Shown one piece after another: positions 17,125 through 27,599 of a DNA stretch of 64,000 nucleotides. Position 1 is the stretch's first letter; each line of letters begins with the position of its first letter. The stretch is from Anaerovorax sp. IOR16 (GTDB lineage: Bacteria > Bacillota > Clostridia > Peptostreptococcales > Anaerovoracaceae): contig NZ_JADQTL010000009.1 of the NCBI RefSeq assembly GCF_017168145.1, positions 124,001 to 188,000 on the forward strand, in the 5' to 3' direction. The position numbers and the translations under genes are program-made. A model generated the notes under the pieces. It made no database searches and was not told the origin of the DNA. It was given only the letters and a program-made list of their open reading frames with translations.

Positions 17125-18451
17125 AAAACTTCGAAAAGAAAGCCTTTATTCTCAGGTTTTATTATACATAATTGTTTCGGCGGGAGTCGCATTGGTACTT
17201 TATGGGACAACCGTAGCTTATTTGAATGATTATTTGCAAGAGTATAGTAAACGCTCTGAAATTATTGAACAGGATTCAAAAAAGTATGCGCAAAGGCTGC
17301 AGGATTTCATAGAAGTACATGAATTAGAACGTACGGATATTGATAGAATTGCACGTTGGAATGAAATTAATTGGTATGTTTCCTTAAAGGTTTATCAGAA
17401 TGATACCGTATATTTTGACTCGTTTCTACATTATGTAGATTGGACCAAGGAATCTGATAATTTAACCGATAGCTTTGGTTGGGATGGAACCTCTCGTCCG
17501 TGTTTTGAATATCCAATTCATTTTAAAGACGGAGACGCAATACTTCTGATTAGTGGATGCTTTTTTTATCAATATGAGATGATGATTTCTTTTGCAAGCT
17601 TTACGGTATTTCTTGTCGCTTTTCTATTCTGTTTTATTTTTCTTTGTCGTCGACGCTTTGGTTATATAGAAGAAATCCATAAGGGATTGGAACGAATGAA
17701 CAGAGAAGAACCTACGCATCAGATTTCCTTAAAAGGGAATGATGAACTAACCTGCCTTGCTGCTTATATTAATGTAATGAATGCATCCATTCAGAATCAA
17801 AGAAGGTTGGAGCAGGAAATGATTGAAAAAAATCGGGAGATAATAGCGGCTATTTCACATGATATTCGTACGCCGCTTACTTCAGTCATCTGTTATTTGG
17901 ATTTTTTAAAAGATTCTCGTTATGAAAATCAGGAAGTAATGAACCGTTATATAGAAAATGCTCGCACACGTGCTTATCAAATTAAAGGGATGACGGAAGA
18001 GCTTTTCGAGAGATCGATTCAAAAGGAAAAGCAGAAGGAGTTAAATTGGGAAGTGTTAAACGGAAATGAATTCGTTTCACAAGTAATTTCTGAAATGTTT
18101 TTTACTTTACGGGAAGATGGATTTCATCCAGACTTTAATTTTGATTTCAAGTATGCCTTTGAAATGAAGGTGGACGTCATCGCGTTTCGTCGAGTTTTTG
18201 ATAATATTTGCTCCAATATATTAAAATATGCGGATTCTACGCTTCCCGTGCTGCTAACAACGGAGATTAAAGGAGAAACACTTGAAATTATGGAGAAAAA
18301 TATTAAGTCGGCCAGTCGATACGTGGAAAGTACAGGAATCGGGCTTTATAACTCTAAAAAAATAGTGCAGCAGCATAAAGGGGAGATGAAAGTTAAAAAT
18401 GATGGATATTACTTTGAAGTTCATATTACTTTGCCCATTATTCTAAAATAA
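17114..18451 (+). CDS. Membrane sensor histidine kinase
   Basis: A 445-aa kinase with a first transmembrane helix at about 15-35, an extracellular sensor of about 120 residues, a second helix at about 155-178, a HAMP-like linker, the phospho-acceptor in AAISHDIRTPLTS, an N box (FDNICSNILKYA) and a G2 box (ESTGIGLYNSKKI). The usual D-x-G-x-G box is replaced by MEKNIKSASRYV, a trait of one kinase subgroup, so it is not necessarily inactive. The signal is unknown. The downstream Na+/H+ antiporter hints at sodium, pH or envelope stress. Confidence 0.9.
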   Translation: MLIEKLRKESLYSQVLLYIIVSAGVALVLYGTTVAYLNDYLQEYSKRSEIIEQDSKKYAQRLQDFIEVHELERTDIDRIARWNEINWYVSLKVYQNDTVYFDSFLHYVDWTKESDNLTDSFGWDGTSRPCFEYPIHFKDGDAILLISGCFFYQYEMMISFASFTVFLVAFLFCFIFLCRRRFGYIEEIHKGLERMNREEPTHQISLKGNDELTCLAAYINVMNASIQNQRRLEQEMIEKNREIIAAISHDIRTPLTSVICYLDFLKDSRYENQEVMNRYIENARTRAYQIKGMTEELFERSIQKEKQKELNWEVLNGNEFVSQVISEMFFTLREDGFHPDFNFDFKYAFEMKVDVIAFRRVFDNICSNILKYADSTLPVLLTTEIKGETLEIMEKNIKSASRYVESTGIGLYNSKKIVQQHKGEMKVKNDGYYFEVHITLPIILK

Positions 18452-18500
18452 GAATTTTTTAGATTTCTTTAAGATTATATTAAGTTTTTTTCTCTATGCT

Positions 18501-18537
18501 TAAGCCATAAAGGTGCAAAACCTTATGGCTTATTTTT
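18501..18537 (+). terminator. Terminator after the kinase gene
   Basis: TAAGCCATAA pairs with TTATGGCTTA (18501-18510 with 18523-18532), extended by GG/CC past one bulged A, and is followed by five T. Confidence 0.8.
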
Positions 18538-18602
18538 ACTTCATGTATCTTTAATGTATTTCTTTTTTTTATTTTTATCTTATTTTAAGGAGGAAGAAAC
18601 TT

Positions 18603-20048
18603 ATGGGTAAAAAGATTCCAATGTGGCAGATACTAATAATTCTAGTTGTGCTAATTATGTTACTAATCTATACACTTGTTATCATCGGCGGTACAGTACA
18701 TATTCCAATTGCAACTACAGCCGCTTTAGCAGCATTGATTGCCATTAAAAATGGTTTCAAATGGTCATTTCTTGAAAAAGCGATGATTAATGGAATTTCT
18801 CGATCAATGCAGGCAATTTTAATTTTATTTGTTATCGGTATGGTTATTGCTACTTGGATAGCAGGTGGAATTGTACCAGCGATGGTTTATTACGGACTAA
18901 TGATTATTAAACCTTCTATTTTCTTAATTGCTAGTATGTTGCTTTGTTCCATCGTAGCACTTTCAACAGGCTCTTCATGGACGACAGCAGGTACGGCAGG
19001 AATCGCACTTATTGGTATTGGAGCTGGGTTGGGTTTACCACTTCCAATTGTTGCTGGTTCAATTATTTCTGGAGCTTACTTTGGTGATAAAATGTCACCT
19101 CTTTCTGACACAACAAATTTAGCTCCAGCTATGGCAGGATCCAATTTATTTGATCACATTAAACATATGGTGTATACGGTTACACCATCGTATATCTTTG
19201 CATTGGTAGCATTTGGTATTTTGGGAATGAAGATTACGAATACTACCGAAGTGAATATGGATGAAGTTGCTACTTTGATGGAAGGATTGAAAGCAAACTT
19301 CTATATTTCTCCATTATTACTAATTCCACCTTGTTTGATTATTGCAATGGTAATATTCAAAGTACTTGCTCTTCCTGGATTATTCGGTGGCGCACTTTTA
19401 GGTGTGATTTGTGCAGCAGTATTCCAAGGAGCAAATTTTGCTGAGGTAGGTACCGTTATTGCTTATGAGGGCTATGTGGGTAATACGGGCATTGAACTTC
19501 TTGACAAGTTGTTAACCAGAGGTGGTATGACTTCCATGTATGGTACAGTAGGTATCATTCTCTGTGCAATGTGCTTTGGAGGTATATTGGATTCAACAAA
19601 CATGTTGGCAAGTATTTGTGATGCTATGTTAAAGGTTGCAAAGAATACAGGACTCCTTGTTACAATGGTTGTAATCAGCTGTATTGCAGTTAACGCTGCA
19701 GCTTCCGACCAGTACTTATCCATTGTACTTCCAGGAAGAATGTTTAAAACTGCTTTTGAAGATAGAAAATTGAAAGCAAAGAATTTGTCAAGGTGTTTGG
19801 AAGATGCAGGTACTATTACTTCTTGTCTGATTCCATGGAATACGTGTGGTGCAGCGATGTCTTCTTCTTTAGGTGTTGCTACCGTAGCATATGCGCCTTA
19901 TTGTTTCCTTAATTTAGTAAATCCATTTGTTTCTATTTTCTATGGTTTTACTGGAATTACGATGGAGAAAATGACTGATGAGGAATATGAGGAAATTTTA
20001 GAACAGCGTCGATTAGATAATGAATTAGCAGCAAGTGCATTAGCATAA
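18603..20048 (+). CDS. nhaC: NhaC-family Na+/H+ antiporter
   Basis: A 481-aa inner-membrane transporter with about 11-12 hydrophobic helices. The central segment with STGSSWTTAGTAG and SGAYFGDKMSPLSDTTNL is diagnostic for the NhaC family, where the acidic residues likely bind the cation. Family members exchange Na+ for H+, and some (MleN type) couple this to malate and lactate, so the exact substrate is uncertain. AAGGAGG precedes the start. It is separated from the upstream kinase by a terminator, so it has its own promoter. Confidence 0.88.
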   Translation: MGKKIPMWQILIILVVLIMLLIYTLVIIGGTVHIPIATTAALAALIAIKNGFKWSFLEKAMINGISRSMQAILILFVIGMVIATWIAGGIVPAMVYYGLMIIKPSIFLIASMLLCSIVALSTGSSWTTAGTAGIALIGIGAGLGLPLPIVAGSIISGAYFGDKMSPLSDTTNLAPAMAGSNLFDHIKHMVYTVTPSYIFALVAFGILGMKITNTTEVNMDEVATLMEGLKANFYISPLLLIPPCLIIAMVIFKVLALPGLFGGALLGVICAAVFQGANFAEVGTVIAYEGYVGNTGIELLDKLLTRGGMTSMYGTVGIILCAMCFGGILDSTNMLASICDAMLKVAKNTGLLVTMVVISCIAVNAAASDQYLSIVLPGRMFKTAFEDRKLKAKNLSRCLEDAGTITSCLIPWNTCGAAMSSSLGVATVAYAPYCFLNLVNPFVSIFYGFTGITMEKMTDEEYEEILEQRRLDNELAASALA

Positions 20049-20100
20049 TACAAGATATTCGACCGATTTTTCGGTAGAAGATAAAATGAGGTAAGATAAG

Positions 20101-20142
20101 CAGAAAAATCCTGACCATTTTGGCCGGGATTTTTCTGTTTTT
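20101..20142. terminator. Terminator between nhaC and the convergent DUF362 gene
   Basis: CAGAAAAATCC (20101-20111) pairs with GGATTTTTCTG (20127-20137), then TTTTT. The inner part pairs less well. Confidence 0.85.
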
Positions 20143-20177
20143 GCATATTTTTTAAAATAAAAGGCGATGTTTTATTT

Positions 20178-21323
20178 TTATTCGACTTTAATCAACTCGT
20201 ATTGGTCGCTGCCATAGCCCATTTTTACAGCATGATCGATACCGGTCTTCCAATCGGTTGCAGGGTGCAGAAGACTAAAGTAATCACAGTGGCATTTTCC
20301 GGTGCAGTCACAGTCGTTTTCTTTTCTATGCTTTAATAGTGCTTCTTCGAGAATGCTTCCTGCATTAACTGGCTGTTCATTTGCCATATCTGCACAGCAA
20401 ACATCAAGTGCTACCGGATCAAACGAAGCAAACATACCTACGTCAGGTATGATAGGCATATCATTTTCTCCATGGCAATCACAGAATGGGGAAACGTCCA
20501 TTAAAAAGGTTATGTGAAAATGCGGCTTTTCTTTTATAACGGCATAGGCATATTCCGCTATTTTTTTATTAAGTATTTCTTCCGCCTCATCCCATAAAGG
20601 ACGAATGGCATCCACCGGACATACGCCAATGCATCGTCCACAGCCAACGCATCGATCAATATTAATTTGTGCTTTTTTTTCTACAAAGGAAATGGCATCG
20701 TGAGCGCAATTTTTTCGGCAGGCACCACAGCTTATGCAACGTTTTTGACTTACTACCGGTTTCCCGCTGTTATGCATTTCCATTTTACCTGCTCTGGAGC
20801 CGCCACCCATACCAAGATTTTTTAATGCACCACCCATACCTGTAGATTCATGACATTTAAAATGGTTCATTGATATAATTACATCGGCATCGGTCAGAAC
20901 TCGTCCTATTTTTGCTTCTTTAATATATTCGCCGTTAATTGGAACTATAGTTTCGTCCGTACCCTTTAAACCATCTGCAATCAGTATGTGACAGCCGGTT
21001 GTAAAGGGATTATATCCGTTTTCATAAGCAGATTCCAAATGATCCAAAGCATTTTTTCTGCCTCCGACATAGAGTGTATTTGCATCTGTGAGAAAAGGTT
21101 TTCCACCATTTTCTTTTACAATATCAGCAATGACTTTTGAGAAATTTGGGCGAAGGTAGGCTAGGTTTCCGGGTTCACCGAAGTGGATTTTTATTGCAGC
21201 ATATTTATTTTGAAAATCAATGTCATCAATGCCGGCTTCTTTTACTAATTTCTTTAGCTTATCAAGCAGGCTCACACCTAATTCCGTACGAAAGCCGGTA
21301 TAATATACTTTTGCTTTTTCCAT
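20178..21323 (-). CDS. DUF362 protein with two [4Fe-4S] ferredoxin motifs
   Basis: A 381-aa cytoplasmic iron-sulfur protein. Residues 1-180 and the end form the DUF362 fold (for example DADVIISMNHFKCHE). Inserted near residues 190-245 are two CxxCxxCxxxC motifs (CISCGACRKNC and CVGCGRCIGVCP). The tail is rich in Cys (CDCTGKCHCDYF), possibly another metal site. Such proteins are common in anaerobes and are presumed to be redox carriers, but no reaction is established. It is a single gene convergent with nhaC and divergent from secA. Confidence 0.85.
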   Translation of the reverse strand: MEKAKVYYTGFRTELGVSLLDKLKKLVKEAGIDDIDFQNKYAAIKIHFGEPGNLAYLRPNFSKVIADIVKENGGKPFLTDANTLYVGGRKNALDHLESAYENGYNPFTTGCHILIADGLKGTDETIVPINGEYIKEAKIGRVLTDADVIISMNHFKCHESTGMGGALKNLGMGGGSRAGKMEMHNSGKPVVSQKRCISCGACRKNCAHDAISFVEKKAQINIDRCVGCGRCIGVCPVDAIRPLWDEAEEILNKKIAEYAYAVIKEKPHFHITFLMDVSPFCDCHGENDMPIIPDVGMFASFDPVALDVCCADMANEQPVNAGSILEEALLKHRKENDCDCTGKCHCDYFSLLHPATDWKTGIDHAVKMGYGSDQYELIKVE

Positions 21324-21446
21324 TATCGTTCCTCCTGAGGTATTATTCTTTTCTTTTTGAGTTTAAATCAAGTTTAGCATAGAAAGGAGTGAGAATCTAC
21401 AAAGAACGCATACTTATAAACGTAACATTAATTTTTCAGTGCATTT

Positions 21447-21475
21447 TTGATTTTTAGATTATTGTATGATATAAT
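21447..21475 (+). promoter_or_regulatory. secA promoter
   Basis: TTGATT at 21447-21452 and TATAAT at 21470-21475, 17 bp apart. Confidence 0.75.
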
Positions 21476-21481
21476 ATTTTG

Positions 21482-21520
21482 TCAACCTATACGTATATTT
21501 TATAAGTAAAAATAGGTTGA
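21482..21520 (+). promoter_or_regulatory. 5'-terminal stem-loop of the secA leader
   Basis: Perfect 9-bp arms (21482-21490 with 21512-21520) at the predicted first bases of the mRNA. It ends 53 bp before the start codon. It may protect the 5' end or regulate translation; no secM-like leader ORF was seen. Confidence 0.45.
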
Positions 21521-21573
21521 AATTGCTTGGAAGAAAAATGAAAACTTATATAAAAAAGAAGGGATCATGAAAG

Positions 21574-24336
21574 ATGGGGTTATTAGAAAAAATCTTTGGT
21601 GATTTAAATGCCAAAGAAGTAAAAAAGGTAGAGAAAATTGTAGATAAAATTGAAGTTCTGGATGAACAGATGAAAGCGTTGTCTGATGAGGAACTTAAGG
21701 CAATGACACCAAAGTTTAAAGAGCGGCTTGCACAAGGGGAGACTTTAGATGATATTTTGCCGGAGGCCTTTGCTGTATGCAGAGAAGCTGCATGGAGAAG
21801 CTTAGGATTAAAGCATTTCCGAGTACAGCTCATTGGTGGTGTAGTATTGCATCAAGGAAGAATTGCTGAAATGAAAACCGGTGAAGGTAAAACCTTGGTT
21901 GCAACTTTGCCTGTTTATTTGAATGCTTTGGAAGGAAAAGGCGTTCATGTCATTACCGTTAATGATTACTTAGCAAAGCGTGATATGGAATGGATGGGTA
22001 AGCTTTATACCTTCCTGGGACTGACCGTAGGATGTGTTGTGCATGGAATTACCAATGACGTTCGAAAAGCCGCATATCGTGCAGATATTACTTATGGAAC
22101 TAACAATGAATTTGGGTTTGATTACTTACGTGATAACATGGTTATCTATCAAGAAGATTTAACGCAACCTCAATTAAACTTTGCAATTGTAGACGAAGTC
22201 GATAGTATCTTAATTGATGAAGCACGTACGCCTTTGATTATTTCTGGTCAAGGGGAAAAATCAACGGACCTTTATCATGTTGCCGATCGCTTTATTCGAA
22301 GTTTTAAACACGATGTTGATTTTACCATGGAGGAAAAGGACAAGACCGTTTCCATTACGGAGGAAGGGGTCACAAAATGTGAAGAATTTTTCAAAATTGA
22401 TAACTTCTCGGACCCGGAAAACATGGAAATCAATCATCACGTTCATATTGCATTAAAGGCACATAATTTAATGAAACGTGATGTAGACTATATCGTAAAA
22501 GATGGAGAAATCGTTATTGTTGATGAGTTTACCGGTCGTTTGATGTTCGGAAGACGTTATAGTGACGGTTTACATCAGGCAATTGAGGCAAAGGAAGGGA
22601 TGAAGATTCGTCAAGAATCAAAAACCCTAGCGACCATTACGCTGCAGAACTATTTTAGAATGTATCAGAAGCTCGCTGGTATGACGGGTACTGCCAAAAC
22701 GGAAGAACAGGAATTCCGTGACATTTATAATATGGACGTTGTGGTGATTCCTACGAATAAGCCAATTGCTAGAATTGATAAAGAGGATTCTATTTATGGA
22801 ACGGAACGCGGCAAGTTTAAGGCGATTGCGGAGCAAATTGCAGAGCATCATGCTACCGGTCAGCCGGTTCTTGTTGGTACCATTTCTATAGAGAAGTCAG
22901 AAGCCATCAGTGAGGTTTTAAAGAGAAAAGGAATCAAGCATAATGTATTGAATGCTAAGCAGCATGACAAGGAAGCGGAAATCATTGCAGAGGCTGGTCG
23001 ATTGGGCGCGGTAACCATTGCAACGAATATGGCAGGTCGTGGTACCGATATTTTACTTGGCGGTAATCCTGATTTTGAAGCGAAGAAGGAAATGAGAAAG
23101 CTTGGTTTTGATGATACGGCTATTTCCTTTGCATCCAGTTTTGTACCGCTTGAAGACCCTGCGCTTATTGAAGCAAGAAAAGAATACAACCGTTTACTCG
23201 AACATTATAGACAGGAACGTGCCGATGAACAACAGCAGGTAAAAGAACTTGGTGGTCTTCATATTATTGGTACAGAACGCCATGAATCAAGACGTATTGA
23301 TAATCAGCTGAGAGGGCGTGCAGGACGTCAGGGAGACCCTGGTTCTACGCAGTTCTTTATTTCGTTAGAAGATGAACTGATGCGTTTGTTTGGTGGTGAA
23401 CGTATTCAAGGTATTGTTGATAAGCTTGGCGTACCGGAGGATGAACCGATTGAGGCCGGAATGCTTACAAAGTCCATTGAAAATGCTCAGAAAAAAGTGG
23501 AAGGCCGAAACTTTGGTATTCGTAAATATGTCTTACAGTATGATGATGTTATGAATAAGCAAAGAAGTATTATCTACAGTGAAAGAAGAAGAGTTCTAAA
23601 TGGAGAAGACCTTCGTGAACATATGATGTCAATGCTGGAAGAAATTGTGGACGAAAACATTGAAATATGTGTAAGCGGTTCACGATTCGCAGAAGAATGG
23701 GATATTGAAGGATTAAATACTAATATTCATAAATATTGCGGGAAACTGGAAAACTTAAGTTACAGCAAAGAAGAAATTGCAGATTTAGAAGTAGAAACAC
23801 TTCGAAATGATGTATTGGATAAATTCTTATCTTACTATAAGGAAAAAGAACAAGAAATCGGTGAAGAAAGAATGCGTGAATTGGAGCGCATGATTTTGCT
23901 GAGAGTGGTTGATACAAAGTGGATGGATCATATTGATGCTATGGATCAGCTGAAATCCGGTATCGGTCTTCGTGCGCTTGGACAGGAAGATCCGGCAAGA
24001 GCATATTCGAATGAAGGATTTGATATGTTTGAACTTATGATCAAATCCCTTAAGGATGATACCGTGAAATTCTGCTTCAATGTAACCATACAGACGCAGA
24101 CGCAACGTAAACAGGTTATGAATGCAGGAGAGGGAACAAAAGCGGAGTTTGATAGCAACATGGGTGGTGAATCCGGAAATGTGCCGGAAGCGGCAAAGGT
24201 TCCGGAACGTGAAAGAAAGCAGGAACCGGTGCACAAGGAACCGACTGTTGGCAGAAATGATCCTTGCCCTTGTGGAAGCGGTAAAAAATATAAAAAATGC
24301 TGTGGTGCAAATTTAAACGATAGTAATATGGAATAG
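21574..24336 (+). CDS. secA: Preprotein translocase ATPase SecA
   Basis: A 920-aa motor of the Sec export channel. Walker A is [11 protein letters not shown] near residue 103, followed by the DEAD-like [15 protein letters not shown], preprotein-crosslinking and helical scaffold regions, and [10 protein letters not shown] motif VI. The C-terminus ends in the SEC-C zinc motif [14 protein letters not shown]. Length is normal for Firmicutes SecA1. No second secA is in view. It is followed at 66 bp by prfB, the common secA-prfB arrangement of Gram-positives, so the two are probably co-transcribed. Confidence 0.97.
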   Translation: MGLLEKIFGDLNAKEVKKVEKIVDKIEVLDEQMKALSDEELKAMTPKFKERLAQGETLDDILPEAFAVCREAAWRSLGLKHFRVQLIGGVVLHQGRIAEMKTGEGKTLVATLPVYLNALEGKGVHVITVNDYLAKRDMEWMGKLYTFLGLTVGCVVHGITNDVRKAAYRADITYGTNNEFGFDYLRDNMVIYQEDLTQPQLNFAIVDEVDSILIDEARTPLIISGQGEKSTDLYHVADRFIRSFKHDVDFTMEEKDKTVSITEEGVTKCEEFFKIDNFSDPENMEINHHVHIALKAHNLMKRDVDYIVKDGEIVIVDEFTGRLMFGRRYSDGLHQAIEAKEGMKIRQESKTLATITLQNYFRMYQKLAGMTGTAKTEEQEFRDIYNMDVVVIPTNKPIARIDKEDSIYGTERGKFKAIAEQIAEHHATGQPVLVGTISIEKSEAISEVLKRKGIKHNVLNAKQHDKEAEIIAEAGRLGAVTIATNMAGRGTDILLGGNPDFEAKKEMRKLGFDDTAISFASSFVPLEDPALIEARKEYNRLLEHYRQERADEQQQVKELGGLHIIGTERHESRRIDNQLRGRAGRQGDPGSTQFFISLEDELMRLFGGERIQGIVDKLGVPEDEPIEAGMLTKSIENAQKKVEGRNFGIRKYVLQYDDVMNKQRSIIYSERRRVLNGEDLREHMMSMLEEIVDENIEICVSGSRFAEEWDIEGLNTNIHKYCGKLENLSYSKEEIADLEVETLRNDVLDKFLSYYKEKEQEIGEERMRELERMILLRVVDTKWMDHIDAMDQLKSGIGLRALGQEDPARAYSNEGFDMFELMIKSLKDDTVKFCFNVTIQTQTQRKQVMNAGEGTKAEFDSNMGGESGNVPEAAKVPERERKQEPVHKEPTVGRNDPCPCGSGKKYKKCCGANLNDSNME

Positions 24337-24402
24337 TTTTTTAGCAGAAGATATATAAATAAAAAGTTTCAGAAAAAGGATAATTGGAAGGATGTGAAAG
24401 GA

Positions 24403-25516
24403 ATGCTTGAATTGGATTCGATTAAATCCGAACTGGCAAATGAACAAAAAAATCTAAATGAATTGGGTGAGTCCCTTTGACGTTGCGAAGCTTACCCTTG
24501 ATTTGGAAGAAATAGATTTTAAAGTACAGATTGATGGCTTTTGGGATCATTTAGAAGAAGCACAAAAGACGTTAAAGGAAAAGAAACGATTGGAAACAAA
24601 GCTTGGTGAATTCAATGGCTTGAAAACTCAGCTTGAGGACGTAGAAGTATTGATTCAAATGAGTGAAGAAGCCGAGGATGCTTCCGTAGTGGAAGAGATT
24701 CAGGAGATTTACAGGGATTATAAGGAAAAAGTAGAAGAGCTGCGATTAAAAACGCTGCTGAGTGGTCCCTATGATAGCAGTAATGCAATTATTTCCATTC
24801 ATGCCGGTTCTGGTGGCTTAGATGCACAGGACTGGGCAGAAATGCTTCATCGTATGTATATAAGGTGGGCAGAAAAGAAAGATTATCGCATTCAAACCTT
24901 AGATTATCAGGGTGCGGATGAGGGTGGCATTAAGAGTGCAACTTTGCGTATTGAAGGTGAAAATGCGTATGGGTATTTAAAGAATGAAAAGGGAGTGCAC
25001 CGGATTGTTCGTATTTCTCCGTTTGATTCTTCAGGAAGAAGACACACTTCTTTTGCTTCATTGGATGTAACACCAGAGCTTGACGATAACGTTGCGGTAG
25101 AGATTAATCCTGACGATATCCGTGTAGATACTTATCGTTCCAGTGGTGCAGGCGGACAGCATGTCAATAAAACTGATTCCGCAATACGAATTACACATAT
25201 TCCGACTAACATCGTTGTAACTTGTCAGAACGAACGATCACAGCATCAGAATCGGGAAGTGGCGATGCGTGTGTTGAAAGGAAAATTATACGAATTGGCT
25301 TTGCAGGAGCATAAGGATAAGATTGATGAACTGAAAGGAGATTTCAGTCAAATAACGTGGGGAAGTCAAATTCGTTCTTATGTCTTCCATCCGTATAACA
25401 TGGTAAAGGATCACCGTACCGGAGCGGAAGTAAGTAATGTTTACGGTGTGATGGATGGAGATTTGGATTACTTCATCAATGAAAAATTAAAACAAAAAGA
25501 GACGACTGATTCATAA
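24403..25516 (+). CDS. prfB: Peptide chain release factor 2 with programmed +1 frameshift
   Basis: RF2 recognises UAA and UGA stops. The first 25 codons (from ATG 24403) end in CTT TGA at 24475-24480. Slipping one base forward on CTT skips T24478 and continues GAC GTT GCG, giving a 370-aa product of normal size. The CTT-TGA-C site is the classic autoregulatory RF2 frameshift: low RF2 means slow termination and more frameshifting. A purine stretch (GGGTGAG) just before the site may act as the internal Shine-Dalgarno. The stop-codon tripeptide SPF and the catalytic GGQ (SGAGGQHVNKT) are present. Confidence 0.96.
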
Positions 25517-25555
25517 AATTGTATCAGATACCTTATATTTTAATACTAATAATAG

Positions 25556-25580
25556 AGCAACCCGTTGAGGGTTGCTTTTT
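25556..25580 (+). terminator. prfB terminator
   Basis: AGCAACCC (25556-25563) pairs with GGGTTGCT (25569-25576) around GTTGA, followed by T5. Confidence 0.9.
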
Positions 25581-25649
25581 CCTTTAAATGCCAGTCATTA
25601 AATGCCAAACCTATCACTTAATGGAAATGGGAACCACATCTTACAATGA

Positions 25650-25678
25650 TTGACAATTTGTTGTGGCTATGATATATT
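25650..25678 (+). promoter_or_regulatory. Promoter of the L25 gene
   Basis: TTGACA at 25650-25655 and TATATT at 25673-25678, 17 bp apart. A sigma-A-type promoter; no sigma-B box was seen although ctc is sigma-B controlled in Bacillus. Confidence 0.82.
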
Positions 25679-25781
25679 GTTTATAAAGGCATTCTGCAAA
25701 AATAAGCGGGGTGCCTTGCTATATTTCTAAAGAATTCCCATTAAATGTAATGAGGAAACGTGGATTAAGAGGAGGTATTAT

Positions 25782-26327
25782 ATGAGCATAGCAACATTAA
25801 ATGCGTCAATCAGAAATGGTAAAGCAAAAAAGAGTAGGAAAGAAGGGTTTGTTCCTGCCGTTGTTTATGGAAAAGGCGTTCCAAGCACACCAATTCAATT
25901 TCACAATAAGGATATTATCAAAGCAATTAAAGAAAATGGAAGCAGAACAACCGTTAAAATAAAATTGGACGCAGAAACAAAAGTAGGAATTGTAAAGGAT
26001 GTTCACGTTGATCCGGTAACATCGGAAATGCAGCATGTTGACATTCAGCTTGTAGATAGAGACGAAATCGTAAATTGGGAAATACCAATCACTTTTTCAG
26101 GAAGAGAACAATTAAAGTTGAAGCGTTTATTCCTTGAAACGAATTTATCTCAGATTAAAGTTACCGGTAAGGTAAGTGACATTCCGGATTTTATCAATGT
26201 AGATGTCGGTGAAAAAAATGCTAACGAGGATATTACAATCGCCGATTTGAATTTAGATTCTAGCATCAAATCATCCCGTCCATTGGATACGATTCTTGCT
26301 GTTGTAAAATACGCAGTAAGTAATTAA
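25782..26327 (+). CDS. rplY: 50S ribosomal protein L25, general stress form (Ctc)
   Basis: A 181-aa protein with the N-terminal L25 5S-rRNA-binding domain (about 1-90) and the C-terminal TL5/CTC beta domain (about 95-180). The long form is called Ctc in Bacillus, where it helps under stress. Key segments are the N-terminal RKEGFVPAVVYGKG and HVDIQLVDRDE. AGAGGAGG lies 7 nt before the start. It is a single gene with its own promoter and terminator. The 100-nt leader holds a weak inverted repeat (AAGGCA...TGCCTT) of unclear meaning. Confidence 0.92.
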   Translation: MSIATLNASIRNGKAKKSRKEGFVPAVVYGKGVPSTPIQFHNKDIIKAIKENGSRTTVKIKLDAETKVGIVKDVHVDPVTSEMQHVDIQLVDRDEIVNWEIPITFSGREQLKLKRLFLETNLSQIKVTGKVSDIPDFINVDVGEKNANEDITIADLNLDSSIKSSRPLDTILAVVKYAVSN

Positions 26328-26361
26328 AATGATAAAAAATAAAATTATACGCAACATACAA

Positions 26362-26406
26362 TCAAAATACCTGCTAAGAATGGTTGCTTTAGCAGGTATT
26401 TTTGAT
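26362..26406 (+). terminator. L25 terminator
   Basis: AAAATACCTGCTAA pairs with TTAGCAGGTATTTT around an 11-nt loop, ending in T residues. Confidence 0.9.
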
Positions 26407-26450
26407 TCATAGAAATAACACGTGAAGCATAAGCTTAACAAGGAAATTCA

Positions 26451-26479
26451 TTGGCATTTTTTGTGTGGTAGGGTATACT
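26451..26479 (+). promoter_or_regulatory. Promoter of the permease-tex operon
   Basis: TTGGCA at 26451-26456 and TATACT at 26474-26479, spaced 17 bp. Confidence 0.78.
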
Positions 26480-26512
26480 AATAGATAGAACCTTTCGAAG
26501 GAGGATGCTTGT

Positions 26513-27586
26513 GTGGATTTAAGGAAAAGAAAGCGATTTATCATTAATGCGGCGTATTGTTCTTTGGTTGTTGCTATCGTTGTGGTGATATTTCGTTATG
26601 CAATATTTTGGGTAATGCCGTTTGTGATTGGTTTTTCAGTTGCATTTCTATTAAAACCGGTTATTAATAAGCTGTCAAAGCTTACCCATATTAATCGAAA
26701 GCCGATAGCAGCATTGGTGCTGTTGCTTTTTTATGCAACGGTAGGACTATTGGTATTTTTGTTTGGGCTTCAAGTATTCTTCTCAGTGCAGCGATTTATA
26801 TATCAGATTCCTGATATATACACCCAAAAAATGGAGCCGGCTTTGGTCAGCAGTTATAAAAGCTTAGAGATGTGGGCAGCACATTGGGATCCAAAGATTA
26901 TGAACGCCATTAGTGAAGTTGCAAAAGACTTGCTTGCACAGTTAGGGGCACTGGTATCCAGCGTTTCAACAAAGATGCTTGCCATGATTTCTGGTATCGC
27001 GGTTTGGGTTCCGGGTATGTTTGTATCTCTTATTTTTACCATTATATCTTCTTTTTTTATTGCAATGGATTATTATAAGATAACAAATTTTATCGTAAGA
27101 CAGTTTAATCCACAGCATCAGAATTTAATTTTGGATATAAAAAATTATGTAGTTGGTTCCGTTTTTAAATTCATCACATCGTATGCTTTAATTATGTCGA
27201 TTACTTTTGCGGAACTTTCGATCGGACTAACGATATTAAGAATCGATCATGCAATTTTGGTCGCATTTCTGATCTCTATGTTGGATGTACTTCCTGTACT
27301 TGGAACAGGCGGTGTTGTTATTCCATGGATTCTGATTGAATTGATACAGAAAAATTATTCATTGGCTTTGGGTCTGCTTTTTTTGTATTTATTCATTACC
27401 ATTATGCGAAATGTCTTGGAGCCAAAAATTGTTGGAAAACGAGTGGGACTTCATCCGGTTTTAATGTTAATCAGTATGTTTGTAGGTGTAAAGCTTTTTG
27501 GACCGTTAGGTCTGATTATATTGCCTTTTATATTAATTGTAATTAAAAATTTGAATGAAAGTGGGAAAATCCATTTATTTAAGTAA
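26513..27586 (+). CDS. AI-2E family (YtvI/PerM-like) permease
   Basis: A 357-aa membrane protein with about 7-8 hydrophobic segments and the conserved late block with LDVLPVLGTGGVVIPW and a Pro-rich final helix, typical of the AI-2E transporter superfamily. Members export varied small molecules or exchange Na+/H+; the substrate here is unknown. A GTG start at 26513 is chosen because AAGGAGG ends 8 nt upstream; the ATG at 26505 runs into a stop after five codons. The gene ends 13 bp before tex, so they form an operon. Confidence 0.83.
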   Translation: MDLRKRKRFIINAAYCSLVVAIVVVIFRYAIFWVMPFVIGFSVAFLLKPVINKLSKLTHINRKPIAALVLLLFYATVGLLVFLFGLQVFFSVQRFIYQIPDIYTQKMEPALVSSYKSLEMWAAHWDPKIMNAISEVAKDLLAQLGALVSSVSTKMLAMISGIAVWVPGMFVSLIFTIISSFFIAMDYYKITNFIVRQFNPQHQNLILDIKNYVVGSVFKFITSYALIMSITFAELSIGLTILRIDHAILVAFLISMLDVLPVLGTGGVVIPWILIELIQKNYSLALGLLFLYLFITIMRNVLEPKIVGKRVGLHPVLMLISMFVGVKLFGPLGLIILPFILIVIKNLNESGKIHLFK

Positions 27587-27599
27587 GGAGACATTTGTC

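Noticed and set aside
24458-25516. prfB starting at the ATG inside the +1 frame (24458)
   Set aside because: The upstream 25 codons plus the CTT TGA C site are the normal RF2 start; the internal ATG has no ribosome site.
25681-25781. Riboswitch or autoregulatory rRNA mimic in the L25 leader
   Set aside because: Only a weak 6-bp inverted repeat is present, with no recognisable motif.
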